Shown in pieces: positions 49,530 to 59,300 of a DNA stretch of 64,000 bases. The translations under genes were made by a program, and so were the position numbers. This DNA is from an uncultured bacterium (GTDB taxonomy: Bacteria; Myxococcota_A; Polyangia; Polyangiales; Houyiibacteriaceae), in the NCBI GenBank assembly GCA_938024995.1, contig CALJDU010000058.1:1-64000 (forward strand). Direction: 5' to 3'. Numbering within the stretch: position 1 is the first letter of the stretch; the number at the start of each line of letters is the position of its first letter. A model generated the notes under the pieces. It searched no databases. It was not told the origin of the DNA and saw only the letters and a program-made list of their open reading frames with translations.

Positions 49530-50693
49530 CTACCGGCTGCAGAACTGGTCGTAGTCGATGTACTCGGTGACCGTCGGGTTCGGGCCGCACACAATGCAGT
49601 TCTTGTCCTGGCGCAGCTTGAACGTTCGGAACTTCATGTTGAGCGAGTCGTACTGAAGCAAGCGACCGGTCAGCGGCTCGCCCTGCCCGAGGATGATCTT
49701 GATCGCTTCGGTCGCCTGGATGACGCCAATGACACCGGGCAAGACGCCAAGCACGCCAGCCTCTGCGCACGACGGCGCCAAGTGGGCGGGCGGCGGTTCC
49801 GGGTAAAGGCAGCGGTAGCACGGGCCCTGCTTGGGCCAGAACGTTGTCACCTGGCCGTCGAAGCGGAAGATGCTCCCGTGAACGACCGGGATGTCTTTCC
49901 ACACGCTCGCATCGTTGACCAAGTAGCGCGTCGGGAAGTTGTCGAGCCCGTCGACGATCACGTCCCAGTCTTGATCGAAGATGCGGTCGATGTTGCTGGA
50001 GTCGAGGCGCTCGTCGAACGGGATCACGTTCACGTCGGGGTTGAGGTTTTGGATCGTGCGCTGGGCGCTCTTCACCTTGGACTTGCCAACGCGGTCTTGG
50101 CCATGGATGACCTGGCGCTGCAGGTTGCTCGCGTCGACCACGTCGCCATCAACCACGCCGAGCGTGCCAACGCCGGCCGCCGCCAAGTAGAGGGCCGCCG
50201 GGGACCCCAAACCGCCTGCCCCGAGCAACAACACCTTGCTCTGCAAAAGCTTCGCTTGACCCTTTTCGCCGACCTCGGGCAAGAGCAGGTGACGCGAGTA
50301 ACGGTCGAGCTGCGCGTCCGTGAACGAGAAGGGAGCCGTCGTCGGGAAGCCCTTGTCCTTCCACTGGTTGAACCCGGGGTTGGCGGACTCGACCTTGGTG
50401 TAGCCGAGGTCCGAGAGCGCCTTGGCCGCGAACGCCGAGCGGATGCCGCCCGCGCAATACACGACGAGCGTCGCGTCCTTGTTGGGCAAACGAGACGCGG
50501 CCTGCATCTCGAGAAAGCCACGCGGCACGTGAACTGCTTTCGGGATGTGTCCCTGACGCCACTCGTCCTTCTCACGAACGTCGACAAGCGTCAGCTCTTC
50601 ACCCGACTTGATGCGCGCATCGAGATCCTCAAGCGACACCTGGCGAATGCTCGCCTTCACTTCTTTCAAGAGCTCCGAATACGTCTTGCCCAT
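49530..50693 (-). CDS. moeB: MoeB/ThiF-type adenylyltransferase with N-terminal rhodanese domain
   Basis: The 387-residue protein has a rhodanese domain first (LTLVDVREKDEWRQGHI, active-site Cys80 in VVYCAGG), then a MoeB/ThiF/UBA-type E1 domain: LDRYSRHLLLPEVG, the ATP-binding GAGGLGS, VDGDVVDASNLQRQ, the CYRC/CIVC zinc cysteines, and the AdoCys-loop APSCAEAGVLGVL. The E1 part adenylates the C-terminus of a ubiquitin-like sulfur carrier such as MoaD or ThiS, and the rhodanese can supply persulfide sulfur. MoeZ/MOCS3 have the rhodanese at the C-terminus, so the order here is the reverse. A good sigma-70 promoter lies about 120 bp upstream. Confidence 0.92.
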   Translation of the reverse strand: MGKTYSELLKEVKASIRQVSLEDLDARIKSGEELTLVDVREKDEWRQGHIPKAVHVPRGFLEMQAASRLPNKDATLVVYCAGGIRSAFAAKALSDLGYTKVESANPGFNQWKDKGFPTTAPFSFTDAQLDRYSRHLLLPEVGEKGQAKLLQSKVLLLGAGGLGSPAALYLAAAGVGTLGVVDGDVVDASNLQRQVIHGQDRVGKSKVKSAQRTIQNLNPDVNVIPFDERLDSSNIDRIFDQDWDVIVDGLDNFPTRYLVNDASVWKDIPVVHGSIFRFDGQVTTFWPKQGPCYRCLYPEPPPAHLAPSCAEAGVLGVLPGVIGVIQATEAIKIILGQGEPLTGRLLQYDSLNMKFRTFKLRQDKNCIVCGPNPTVTEYIDYDQFCSR

Positions 50694-50811
50694 TCGAGTT
50701 TCCCTTTCGCGAGGTCGTGTTTCACGGACCGTCGGTTCAATCCGCTCGCGGCGATGCCTCCTTCATTGAGAATCCGGAGCGTCATCAGGAACGCGAGGTT
50801 TTCCTTCCGGG

Positions 50812-50839
50812 ATTATGAATCCGCGGACCAAACCGTCAA
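50812..50839 (-). promoter_or_regulatory. Sigma-70-type promoter for the MoeB-like gene
   Basis: On the minus strand TTGACG (50839-50834) and CATAAT (50817-50812) are separated by 16 bp, each with one mismatch to consensus. A start near 50805 would give a leader of about 110 nt before the ATG at 50693. An RBS-like AGGGAAA lies just before the start codon. The surrounding stretch is more AT-rich than the window average. Confidence 0.65.
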
Positions 50840-50939
50840 GTGTCTCAATGGTTTACGCAAAAGCGAACAATTCCCACATCGAAAAACTCAAGAACCTGGT
50901 GTACGCGCTGGCTGACACAAACTCGGGCATCCTCGCGAG

Positions 50940-52169
50940 ATGTCTCGCTTCTTGTTCGTCGTGTTCGCCGTGCTCCTCGCTCTGCCCTTCGCGTCCCCCG
51001 CAGCGGCGTACGACACCGACCACGTGTTCATCACCAACCGGCAAGGCAGCAACATCGTCGAGCTCGACGAAACGCTGACCTACGTCCGGACGTGGTTCCA
51101 AGGCGAAGTGTTCGACGGGATGACCTTGAGTCTGCCGAACGGGATGGCGTTCACGCCCAGCGGAGATCTCTTCGTCGCCGACACAGGCAACAACCGCATC
51201 GTGGCGATCGATTCGACCGGCAGGTTTCTCCGGAGCTTCTCCACGCTCGAGCGACTCGGCGGCGCGGTTGAGAGCATCTACTTTGATCGCGACGGGATCC
51301 TCTTCGCGTCGTCCAACCCTGGACTCGGCGTGGTCGGGCGGTATCAGCAAGACGGAACCGAGGAGCCCGACGTGGTCGCCGACGAAGCGTACGTCCGGCT
51401 CGGCAACGTGAACCTGACCGCGGCCGGAGACGTGGTCGTCTCGGACTTCTTGGGCATGCGAGGCCTTCGCGAGCTTGATGTCGAAACCGGTGAGCTGCTC
51501 CGAACGTACGGAGAGGATCTCGGGCTACAGGAAGACGTGATGATCGACGGCGCGGACCGCGTCTTCGTTTCACACTTCGCGAGTGATGAAATCGTGGTCT
51601 TTGGCCCCGCACCGGACCGCGTGGAGCTGTTTCGTTTCACCGCCCCCGACGAAGCCGAGCTTCAGCTCATCCGCCCGACGGGGATCGCGCTCACCGCGGA
51701 TTGCGACATCGTGGTCGCGAGCTTCATGACCGGCGGCATCTTCATCTTCAAGCACCTCGGAGCAGAGCTCCCGCCACGCTTCGAGCGCGTCCTGCGTCCG
51801 GGCATCGAGATCCCCGCGAGCGCGGACCTCGGTCAGGTCGAGAGCATCGCGGTCGAGGGGTTGGGTCTCCCTGGCAGCTTCAATGAGTTCGCGACGATGG
51901 TCCCGACCTGTGACCCCGCGCCGCCTGTGATGGACGCTGGCGTCGACGCGGGAACGGACGCGGGGACCGACGCGGGAGCGGACACGGGGATGGGCGACAC
52001 GGACCGGGTCGACACTGGGGCGAGCGACACTGCGATCGATACCGCGACGCCTCCGCCCACCGGCGACGATGGGTGCGACTGCCGCGTCACGGCTGGTTCA
52101 TCGACGGGACCGGCTCCGCTGCTCGCCCTCCTCGCGTTTTGCGCGGTCGCTCGAAAGCGCGGCCGCTGA
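50940..52169 (+). CDS. Exported NHL-like propeller protein with MYXO-CTERM-type tail
   Basis: The 409-residue protein has a signal peptide (to about residue 23, SPAAAYD). The main part has NHL/SMP-30-type propeller repeats (LPNGMAFTPSGDLFVADTGNNRIV, AIDSTGRFLRSF and a later PTGIALTADCDIVVASF), followed by an Asp/Thr/Ala-rich linker (DAGVDAGTDAGTDAGADTG). It ends with a GCDC cysteine pair, a hydrophobic stretch (APLLALLAFCAVA) and RKRGR. This is the MYXO-CTERM arrangement, which is thought to be processed by a rhombosortase/myxosortase-like CAAX protease and anchored in the outer membrane. It is presumably surface exposed; the ligand is unknown. Confidence 0.87.
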   Translation: MSRFLFVVFAVLLALPFASPAAAYDTDHVFITNRQGSNIVELDETLTYVRTWFQGEVFDGMTLSLPNGMAFTPSGDLFVADTGNNRIVAIDSTGRFLRSFSTLERLGGAVESIYFDRDGILFASSNPGLGVVGRYQQDGTEEPDVVADEAYVRLGNVNLTAAGDVVVSDFLGMRGLRELDVETGELLRTYGEDLGLQEDVMIDGADRVFVSHFASDEIVVFGPAPDRVELFRFTAPDEAELQLIRPTGIALTADCDIVVASFMTGGIFIFKHLGAELPPRFERVLRPGIEIPASADLGQVESIAVEGLGLPGSFNEFATMVPTCDPAPPVMDAGVDAGTDAGTDAGADTGMGDTDRVDTGASDTAIDTATPPPTGDDGCDCRVTAGSSTGPAPLLALLAFCAVARKRGR

Positions 52170-52253
52170 GTCTCGACTCTTCTCGTTGCAGACGCCGGGT
52201 CGACGACATAGAAGAACACGTCGGCCTCATGACGAGACGGCTGGAGCTACGCC

Positions 52254-53030
52254 ATGTTGACGGTTCTCTCACCTGCCAAGACGCTCGACTACGAAACGCC
52301 GGCCGCGATCAAGAAGCACACGCAGCCTTTGCTGGCGAAGCGGAGCGCGGAGCTCATCGACATCCTCGTCGACTATTCGCCCGCGCAGGTCGGCAAGCTG
52401 ATGAAGATCAGCGACAAGCTCGCGACGCTGAACGTCGAGCGGTACCAGCAGTGGTCCAAGAAGAGCACCAAGAAGAACGCCAAGCAGAGCCTGCTCGCGT
52501 TCAAGGGCGACGTCTACGTGGGGATGGACGCGCAGACGTTCACCGAAGATGACTTCGCCTTCGCGCAAGACCACTTGATGATCCTGTCGGGCTTGTACGG
52601 CGTCTTGCGCCCGCTCGACCTGCTCCAGCCGTATCGCCTGGAGATGGGGACCAAGCTAAAGAACGCGCATGGGCGCGACCTCTACGCGTTCTGGGGCGAC
52701 GCGATCACGGTCGCGTTGAACAAGCAGCTCAAGAAGAACGGCGCGGACGTCCTGCTCAACTTGGCGTCGAACGAGTACTTCAAGTCGGTGCAGCTAGCTG
52801 GACTGAAGGCCAAGGTCGTCTCTCCGGTCTTCAAAGACGAGAAGAACGGCAAGCACAAGATCATCTCGTTCTTCGCGAAGAAGGCCCGCGGCATGATGAG
52901 CGGATGGGTGATCCGCAATCGAGTCACCTCACCCGACGCGCTGACCGACTTCCGCGAAGCGGGCTACTACTACGTCCCGGAGGAATCGACGGACGCGAAG
53001 CCAGTGTTTCATCGGGACGAGCAGGAGTAG
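52254..53030 (+). CDS. yaaA: YaaA/UPF0246 family peroxide-stress protein
   Basis: The 258-residue protein matches YaaA throughout: the start MLTVLSPAKTLDY, AFKGDVYVGMDAQTFTEDDF, HLMILSGLYGVLRPLDLLQPYRLEMG and the C-terminal ARGMMSGWVIRNRV. In E. coli YaaA lowers free intracellular iron under peroxide stress and so limits Fenton damage to DNA; it also binds DNA. It has an upstream GGAG ribosome-binding site about ten bases before the ATG and stands alone between a MYXO-CTERM gene and a lipoprotein gene. Confidence 0.96.
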   Translation: MLTVLSPAKTLDYETPAAIKKHTQPLLAKRSAELIDILVDYSPAQVGKLMKISDKLATLNVERYQQWSKKSTKKNAKQSLLAFKGDVYVGMDAQTFTEDDFAFAQDHLMILSGLYGVLRPLDLLQPYRLEMGTKLKNAHGRDLYAFWGDAITVALNKQLKKNGADVLLNLASNEYFKSVQLAGLKAKVVSPVFKDEKNGKHKIISFFAKKARGMMSGWVIRNRVTSPDALTDFREAGYYYVPEESTDAKPVFHRDEQE

Positions 53031-53165
53031 CGCGACCCATGGCGCGCCGCTGCCTGGTTGGCCCGGCGCGTCCGAACCGTTTTAGGTCGCGAACGCCTCG
53101 TGAGCTTCCTTCGCTGACCGACCTCGCGCATCACACGACAGACGAACACGCGATAGAGTCGCGCC

Positions 53166-54587
53166 ATGTTGGATCTGTCTCCCCCGACGCCGCGAGCGAG
53201 GACCTCTCGGACGGCTGTTCTTCTGTTGCTGGTCGCGCTTCAACCTGCCTGTGGCGCTCACCCTCAAACGCCGCCCCCACCGTCTGAGCCACCGCTCGCG
53301 GCATCTGGGTACGAGTTCGCCGCACCGGTGTTCGACGATGACGATGGCGTCGCCGACGCCATGCTCTTGCTCCCGCTTATCGAGAACGAAGCGGACCGAC
53401 GTCGGTGGTTGGACGCGCTCGGGAAGTCCGTCTTGGGACGCGATGCTCCCTGCGACGACGCGTGCATAGCGGAAGTGGGGGCACGAGTGTCCACGTCAAG
53501 CCACCCGGGGATACAACTCGCGCTCAGTGATCAAGGCGACGAGGACAAGATGCTCCGCTTGCTTCGAGAGGCGCGACGCGGGACGGACGCCGAGCGAGAC
53601 CGAGCCGCGGTGTTTTCGCTTCGTCGCGCGATCATCACCTACGCAGCCTCACGGGGCGCGGACTTCGGGTCGCGGCCGTACCTCTTGCTGCGGCCTTGGG
53701 TTTGCGATCCGCCAGTCGAACTTGCATCCGGCCCCTTGTCCGATGACCTTCGCGCGTGTGCCGAGAAGCGATCCCTTCCCTCGTTTGAAGACGAGACGCT
53801 CCGCTCTTCAAACGCCACCGCGATCGCGCTCTTCGCGCAAGCCGTCCATCAGATGATGGAGCGGGTCCGCGCGGGCCATTCGCGCCTCACGCGAACGCTC
53901 GTCGAGAGCGGCCTGCTTGAGCAGCAGCTTCGTCTCATGAACACGCCTCTCGAGCTCCCCGTCTTCCCGTCGTGGGTGAGCTCGACGCCGCTGACCGTCG
54001 ACGGGCCTGACCCCCGCGACTACGCCTCCCCGAGCCACGGGTTCATCATTCACGTTCAGCGGTCGGCCACCCTGCTGCGAGCGCTCCCGACGCTGATGGT
54101 TGGCGAGCCGGTGCCGCGGTCGTTCCCGCCGGCGCGGCCGATGACCGAAGAGACCTGGAACGCTGCGCGCGCGCAGGCACGCGCTCGCGTGGAGAGCATC
54201 GCGGCGGTGAACGCGACCGAACCGGAGGAGACCCCAGAGTGGCTGAACGAGGGTGCCTCGACCGAGACAGCAGCGCGGTCACCGCTCGAGGAGTGCGCCC
54301 GCGTCTTCGATGGATTGGCTGCCAGCGTGACTCTGGTCGTAGACCAAGACGCCCCCGTAAGCGAACTGCTCTCCGTGCTCCGTCTCGCGGCGGAGGAGCC
54401 CACTCGCGTCACGTGGATCGCGACACAGGAAGACGACCGAGACGTGAGCGAGAGCTTCCTCTTGGGCCCCGCAGACGAGTCATCGCGTGACTGCAGCGAG
54501 CACTTGAACCTCACCACCACGAGCGCGCTCTATCGCCAGCTCGGCGCGCTCGACTTCAACCGCCAGGTGACGCTGCATAGCGAGTAG
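53166..54587 (+). CDS. Uncharacterised lipoprotein
   Basis: The 473-residue product has a signal sequence ending in LQPAC (lipobox) and a Pro-rich linker (HPQTPPPPSEPP). The rest is a mixed alpha/beta protein with scattered cysteines (CDDAC, VCDPP, EECARV, RDCSEH), some likely paired by disulfides in the envelope. Near the C-terminus VTLVVDQDAPVSELLSVLRLA has the form of a TolR/ExbD-like beta-alpha element, but no wider match is evident. The function is unknown. It converges with the dehydratase-like gene at 54611. Confidence 0.78.
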   Translation: MLDLSPPTPRARTSRTAVLLLLVALQPACGAHPQTPPPPSEPPLAASGYEFAAPVFDDDDGVADAMLLLPLIENEADRRRWLDALGKSVLGRDAPCDDACIAEVGARVSTSSHPGIQLALSDQGDEDKMLRLLREARRGTDAERDRAAVFSLRRAIITYAASRGADFGSRPYLLLRPWVCDPPVELASGPLSDDLRACAEKRSLPSFEDETLRSSNATAIALFAQAVHQMMERVRAGHSRLTRTLVESGLLEQQLRLMNTPLELPVFPSWVSSTPLTVDGPDPRDYASPSHGFIIHVQRSATLLRALPTLMVGEPVPRSFPPARPMTEETWNAARAQARARVESIAAVNATEPEETPEWLNEGASTETAARSPLEECARVFDGLAASVTLVVDQDAPVSELLSVLRLAAEEPTRVTWIATQEDDRDVSESFLLGPADESSRDCSEHLNLTTTSALYRQLGALDFNRQVTLHSE

Positions 54588-54592
54588 CGAAC

Positions 54593-54609
54593 CGGCTCAA
54601 ACAGAGCCG
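54593..54609. terminator. Short hairpin between convergent genes
   Basis: A perfect 6-bp stem (54593-54598 with 54604-54609) with a 5-base loop lies in the 23-bp gap between two convergent stop codons. No clear T-tract follows, so terminator activity is only suggested. Confidence 0.4.
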
Positions 54610-54610
54610 C

Positions 54611-55549
54611 TCAGTCCCGCGCGCCAACCCCGACGCGTTCAAGGGTCGCCTCGTCCACGTTGCCGCCGGTGACGACAATGGTCGGTGACGCTCCCAACGC
54701 TTCACGCTCGGCACGCGCGTACGCAATCGCCACGGCCGCGCTCCCTTCAACGCGCTGACCAAGCGTCTCGTAGGCGAAGCGCATCGCGCTCGCGATCGCG
54801 TCTTCCTCCACGCACACCAAGGTCACGCCATCACGCCGGGCGTACTCAAACGTCGCCGGCGCGACGCCTCCCTCGAGCCCTTCGGCGAGCGTCGGCACGC
54901 CTTCGAAGCGCTCGATCGCGTGACCCGCTTCCAGCGAACGCACCATCCCGGGCGAGGCCGCGGCCTGCACCCCGATGATCGGCACATCGCGCTCTCCGCG
55001 GGAAGCGATCACGCCGGCCAAGAGTCCGCCTCCGCCCACAGAGACGACGACCGCGGAGACGCCCGCGCGCGCGAAGACCTCCGCGCCCAACGTCCCTCCA
55101 TTGCCCGCGGCGATCACCGGGTCGTCGTAAGGAGACACAAACGTCACGCCCTCTTCTCTCGCGACCTCGAGCGCGATGACCTCGGCGTCGTCGTAGCCCG
55201 GTGCATCTGTCACGATCACGTCGGCGTCGAGCGCGCGCATCTTTTTGACCTTGATGGCCGCGGCGGTCTTCGGAACGAAAACACGCGCGGTCTTTCCGAG
55301 CACCTTCGCCGCGTACGCGACACCGAGCCCATGATTGCCGGCGCTGGCCGCGATGACCTGGTCGTCCGAGAGCGAGGACAACTTCGCGAGCGCACCGCGG
55401 ACCTTGAACGAGCTGGTCCGCTGGAGGTTTTCCAACTTCAGAAAAGCATCTCCGAGCGCAGGTGCGGGAACGCAGGGCGTGGTCCACAGGTGCGCGGACA
55501 CCACCCTCTTCGCGTGTTCAAGATGCGCGTCGGTGATCGTCCAGGTCAT
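54611..55549 (-). CDS. PLP-dependent threonine/serine dehydratase-like enzyme
   Basis: The 312-residue protein is of fold-type II: the PLP lysine is Lys49 in RTSSFKVRGA, the Gly-rich phosphate-binding loop is VSVGGGGLLAG, and SAGNHGLGVAYAA and TGGNVDEATL complete the set. Members include threonine/serine deaminases and serine or aspartate racemases; there is no C-terminal ACT domain, so it is of the catabolic or racemase kind. ATG at 55549 is used; the GTG at 55564 is also possible. It lies 36 bp downstream of the sigma factor gene, in the same direction, but a functional link is uncertain. Confidence 0.9.
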   Translation of the reverse strand: MTWTITDAHLEHAKRVVSAHLWTTPCVPAPALGDAFLKLENLQRTSSFKVRGALAKLSSLSDDQVIAASAGNHGLGVAYAAKVLGKTARVFVPKTAAAIKVKKMRALDADVIVTDAPGYDDAEVIALEVAREEGVTFVSPYDDPVIAAGNGGTLGAEVFARAGVSAVVVSVGGGGLLAGVIASRGERDVPIIGVQAAASPGMVRSLEAGHAIERFEGVPTLAEGLEGGVAPATFEYARRDGVTLVCVEEDAIASAMRFAYETLGQRVEGSAAVAIAYARAEREALGASPTIVVTGGNVDEATLERVGVGARD

Positions 55550-55585
55550 GCCGACGATTACCACGCACGCGCTTCACGCGGCGAT

Positions 55586-56164
55586 CTACGCCGCGACCGC
55601 GAGATAGCCCTCTTGCGTGGCGTAGTCGCGGAGCTGCGACTTGAGCGTGCGGCGCGCGCGGTGGAGGCGCGACATCACCGTGCCGATCGGACAACCCAGC
55701 GCATCCGCCGCGTCGCGATAGCTCTGCCCATGAAGATCCACCCGAACGATCACTTGGCGAAAGTCCTCAGAGAGCGACGCCAACGCGAGCTCCACCTCAT
55801 CGCCGAGGCCAGCGATCGAACAAACGTAGTCTTCGTGAAGGTCGGCTTGTCGGCGCACCTCAAGGCGATGCACCTCTTCGAGGATCTCGCGCTCTCGCTT
55901 CTTCCGGCGGTATCCGTTGATGAAGGTGTTCATGAGGATGCGGTGCATCCAGGCGCGCGCGTTCGTGCCTTGCTCGAAGCGGTGCCAGAACGTCCACGCT
56001 CGCGCGAGCGCGTCTTGTAGAAGGTCGTCTGCCGCCGTCGTCGAACGAGTTAGCCGAACCGCGGTTCCGAAGAGTTCACGCCGGTGAGGCTCAATCGCGG
56101 AGAGGAAACCGGCGCGAATCGTCGCATCGCGCTGAGCAGGGTCTTGGTGAATCACGAGTTCCAT
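55586..56164 (-). CDS. ECF-family RNA polymerase sigma factor
   Basis: The 192-residue product has sigma region 2 (DDLLQDALARAWTFWHRFE, ARAWMHRILMNTFI) and region 4 (LASLSEDFRQVIVRVDLHGQSYRD, GTVMSRLHRARRTL), with no region 3, as in extracytoplasmic-function sigma factors. The ATG at 56164 is the start because conserved sequence begins soon after; the frame is open further to 56284. There is no anti-sigma gene alongside. It is divergent from the giant ATPase gene, with about 180 bp between the two starts, so it may control its own synthesis and perhaps that gene. Confidence 0.93.
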   Translation of the reverse strand: MELVIHQDPAQRDATIRAGFLSAIEPHRRELFGTAVRLTRSTTAADDLLQDALARAWTFWHRFEQGTNARAWMHRILMNTFINGYRRKKREREILEEVHRLEVRRQADLHEDYVCSIAGLGDEVELALASLSEDFRQVIVRVDLHGQSYRDAADALGCPIGTVMSRLHRARRTLKSQLRDYATQEGYLAVAA

Positions 56165-56347
56165 GGCGGGAGGTTTTGCAACCGTGGTGCCACTTAAGAA
56201 AATCGCGGGAATCACTTGGGTTTTACTGCTCGTTAGAGAGGTCGACTGCCAGGGTGTCCTCTCACCCACACGCCGTCGTGTCACCGTGTCAACGGTTTGG
56301 AGCCCGATCGCGACGTATCGCGCATGCGGTTCCCGCTACCCTCCCGT

Positions 56348-59300
56348 ATGCATCCCTTTGACCGGCTGCCCTTTCGCGAGCAACTCGCGCGGATCGAGGC
56401 CGCCGCCGCCGCAGACGACACCGCGGTCCTTACGCTGATGAAGGTCACCGGGGCGATGGCGGACGCCGAGCCCTTCTCGCGTCTGACGATGGTGCTCGCG
56501 GAGGCCGGGCGATTGCACGGGGACGCGCTTGAGGAACTCAAAACGCAAAGCGCGACACTCGCGGACCCGGCGTTGCAATATCTCCTGTCCTACGCCGAGC
56601 GCGGTGAGCGAACGAGCGAAGCCCTTCGCGCGCTCGTTCTGCACGCCTTGAGTCACTGGCCGATCGCGCGGATCAGCGCCATCGCCCTCCTCTCCCGTTG
56701 GCTTCGCCGGCGTTTCCCCGATGACGCGCAGGCGTTTCGAGAGACAGCGCACGCGCGCCTTCACGATGGTTCGCGCGACCCGCGTTGGCTCCTCTTCGCG
56801 AGCGGCGCGACCTTGGGGGAGCTCTCTCACGACCCGGCCTGGAGTCCGCTCGTGGAAGACGCAGTGTCCGAGGCGCTCGCGGCGCTCGCCAACGCGCCCA
56901 AGTCCATCTCCCAAGCGAACGCCGAGTCGCTCTTGGCGCGACGTGTCTACGCCGACCCCGGCCACTTCTTCTTTGAGCTCCTGCAGAACGCCGACGACGC
57001 AAACGCGGCGACGTGGCGGGCCTCGATCTCCGAGCGCGGCGTTCAGGTGGAGCACGACGGGAGACCGTTTTCCTTCCGCGACGTCGTCGGCCTGCTCTCG
57101 ATCGGGCAGACCACGAAGCGCAAAGACCAAATCGGCTTCTTCGGCGTCGGGTTCAAGAGCATCTACGAGATCTGCGAACGACCGCGGGTGCGCTCCGGCA
57201 TCTTCCACTTTGAGATCGCGCATGTGTCGATCCCTCGCTCGCTCTCGTCCGGGGTCGGCGCAAGTGTCGGCGCGAAGAGCGATGACCTCACCATCGTTGA
57301 TCTTCCGTACGCATCGGGCGTCGACGCGCAGATGCTCTTCCGAAAAGCGCTCGCGATTCCTCCAGAGACCCTGCTCACCTTACCCAACGTCCGCGCCCTC
57401 GCGATCTCGCGCGACATCTCGGGCGAGGTCGACGATTCGTGGGCCTGGGCAGAAGAATGGGACGGGGACGTGGCCACCCTTCGGCGCGCGAGAGACGCGG
57501 AGTCCCGCTCGTATCTATGCGCTCGACGAGAGTTCACCCACCCCGGCGCACGCGAAGCCGGACGCGCGCACACCAGCCCGATCCTCGTCGCGATCGCGAT
57601 GAACGAAGACGAACAGCCACGTCCGATGCGCGGTCCCACGCTCTACGCCTTTCTCCCGACGGCGGAGCACACGGGGCTCCGCTGCATGATCCACGCGCGC
57701 TTCGACGTGACCTTGGATCGCGAGCGGCTGGAGCACGACTCTGCGTGGAACCGAGCGCTCCTACGCGCGGCAGGCGAGACCTTCGCCGACCTCGCGAAGA
57801 AGCTCGCCGACCGCGGGCGTTCCGTTCTCCCGATCTTGTCCGCGCCGTCGGAACGTGCACCGGTCGCGACGCCGTTCTCGGAGGCGCTGTGCGAAGCGCT
57901 TCACGATTTCCCGTGCCTCCCGGGCGCCGACGGTACGTTCATCCCGCCACGTTCCGCGCGCATCGTTGGTCCGGAGCTGTGCGCGCCGCTCGCGGGGCTC
58001 GACCTGGGCGACGGCCAACGCGCGCTCGCTCCTCTCGCGCCTCGTGAACAAGAAGTCGCCGTCTCCCTTGGCGCGTCCGCGTTTACCCATGTCGACCTGG
58101 TCCACTTCGCCGCGGACGCGCTCGTGGCGGGGGAGTCACCGCCGACCTGGTACGGCGACGCCGTTCTCGGGAGCATCGGCGACGCGGACGTGGACGACAG
58201 CGCACTGGAGGCGATCGCGCTCTTGATCGACGGTGGCGGCTGCCTGCAATCCCCTCGCGACGCGACTCAAGCCGCACCGGTCTGGTCGACGCTCTACGCG
58301 TCGATCCGGCCGCTGGTAAACCGCCGCTTCCTGGACGCGCTCCCGGCGTCGCTACGCGAACGCTTGCGCGTGCCCGACTTCGACGCGACCACCTTGGCCG
58401 CCGACCTCGCTCATCCCGAGCTCCGCCCGGCGCTGATCGAACGAGAGGACGCGCTGCTCGGTGCCATCTCAACGCTAAGCGCGTCACAACGCGGCTCGCT
58501 CGCCGAGCGCCCGATCCTTCGCGCGACCGATGGGCGTCGGTGCGCGCTGACTGACGGGCTCCATCGCCTGGACCCCGCCCTCGCCATGCTCCGCGACGAG
58601 GTCGCCAAGAGGGTTCCGCTGGTCGCCGAAGATCTCAGCGCGCGCTTTGCTTCCCTTTTGTCGGACTGGGTCCCGCCGTTCGGGCTCACCGAGCTCGCGG
58701 CGCTCTTGCCGCGCGCTCCCTCGCCAAATCGCGAGCCAAGCGACTGGTCTGAAACGAGTCTCGACAGCGTCGTCTCGATCCTCCGAGGCTCGGCGGACTC
58801 GCTGCCCCGCGACCTCGCGAAGGAATTCGCTTCGTGTTCGATCTTTCGAGACCAACACGGCGCCCGCCGGCCGCTCATCGGCACGGGTCGCGCACTGATC
58901 CCTGCGGATGGGATCGACGCCGTGTTCCCAACGTGGCCTTGGATCGCGGATCCGGGCGGCGCGTTCGTCGCGAGCATACCGACACACACGCTCACGGTCC
59001 CCGACGTCGCGGCGCTCCTCGCCGTCGGCGGTGACCTCGAGCGCCCGATCGCGGATGGTGATTGGGTCCCCGCGCTGACGTGGCTCAGCGAACGCGCCGA
59101 CCGTCTCGCCTCACGCGATGTCCGGCGCCTCTTGGCCGCGCGCCTCTGGCTCGACGTCGACCTTCAGCCGCGCCCCGTCGCCGCGCTTCGGCGCCCCGGT
59201 GGCTCTCCTGAAGCGGACGCATTCTTCCGTTCAACGAACACGCGCTTCGTTGCCCATCCAGTCTCCATTGCGCTCGCGGATGCGCTCTGTGCCGCAGGCG

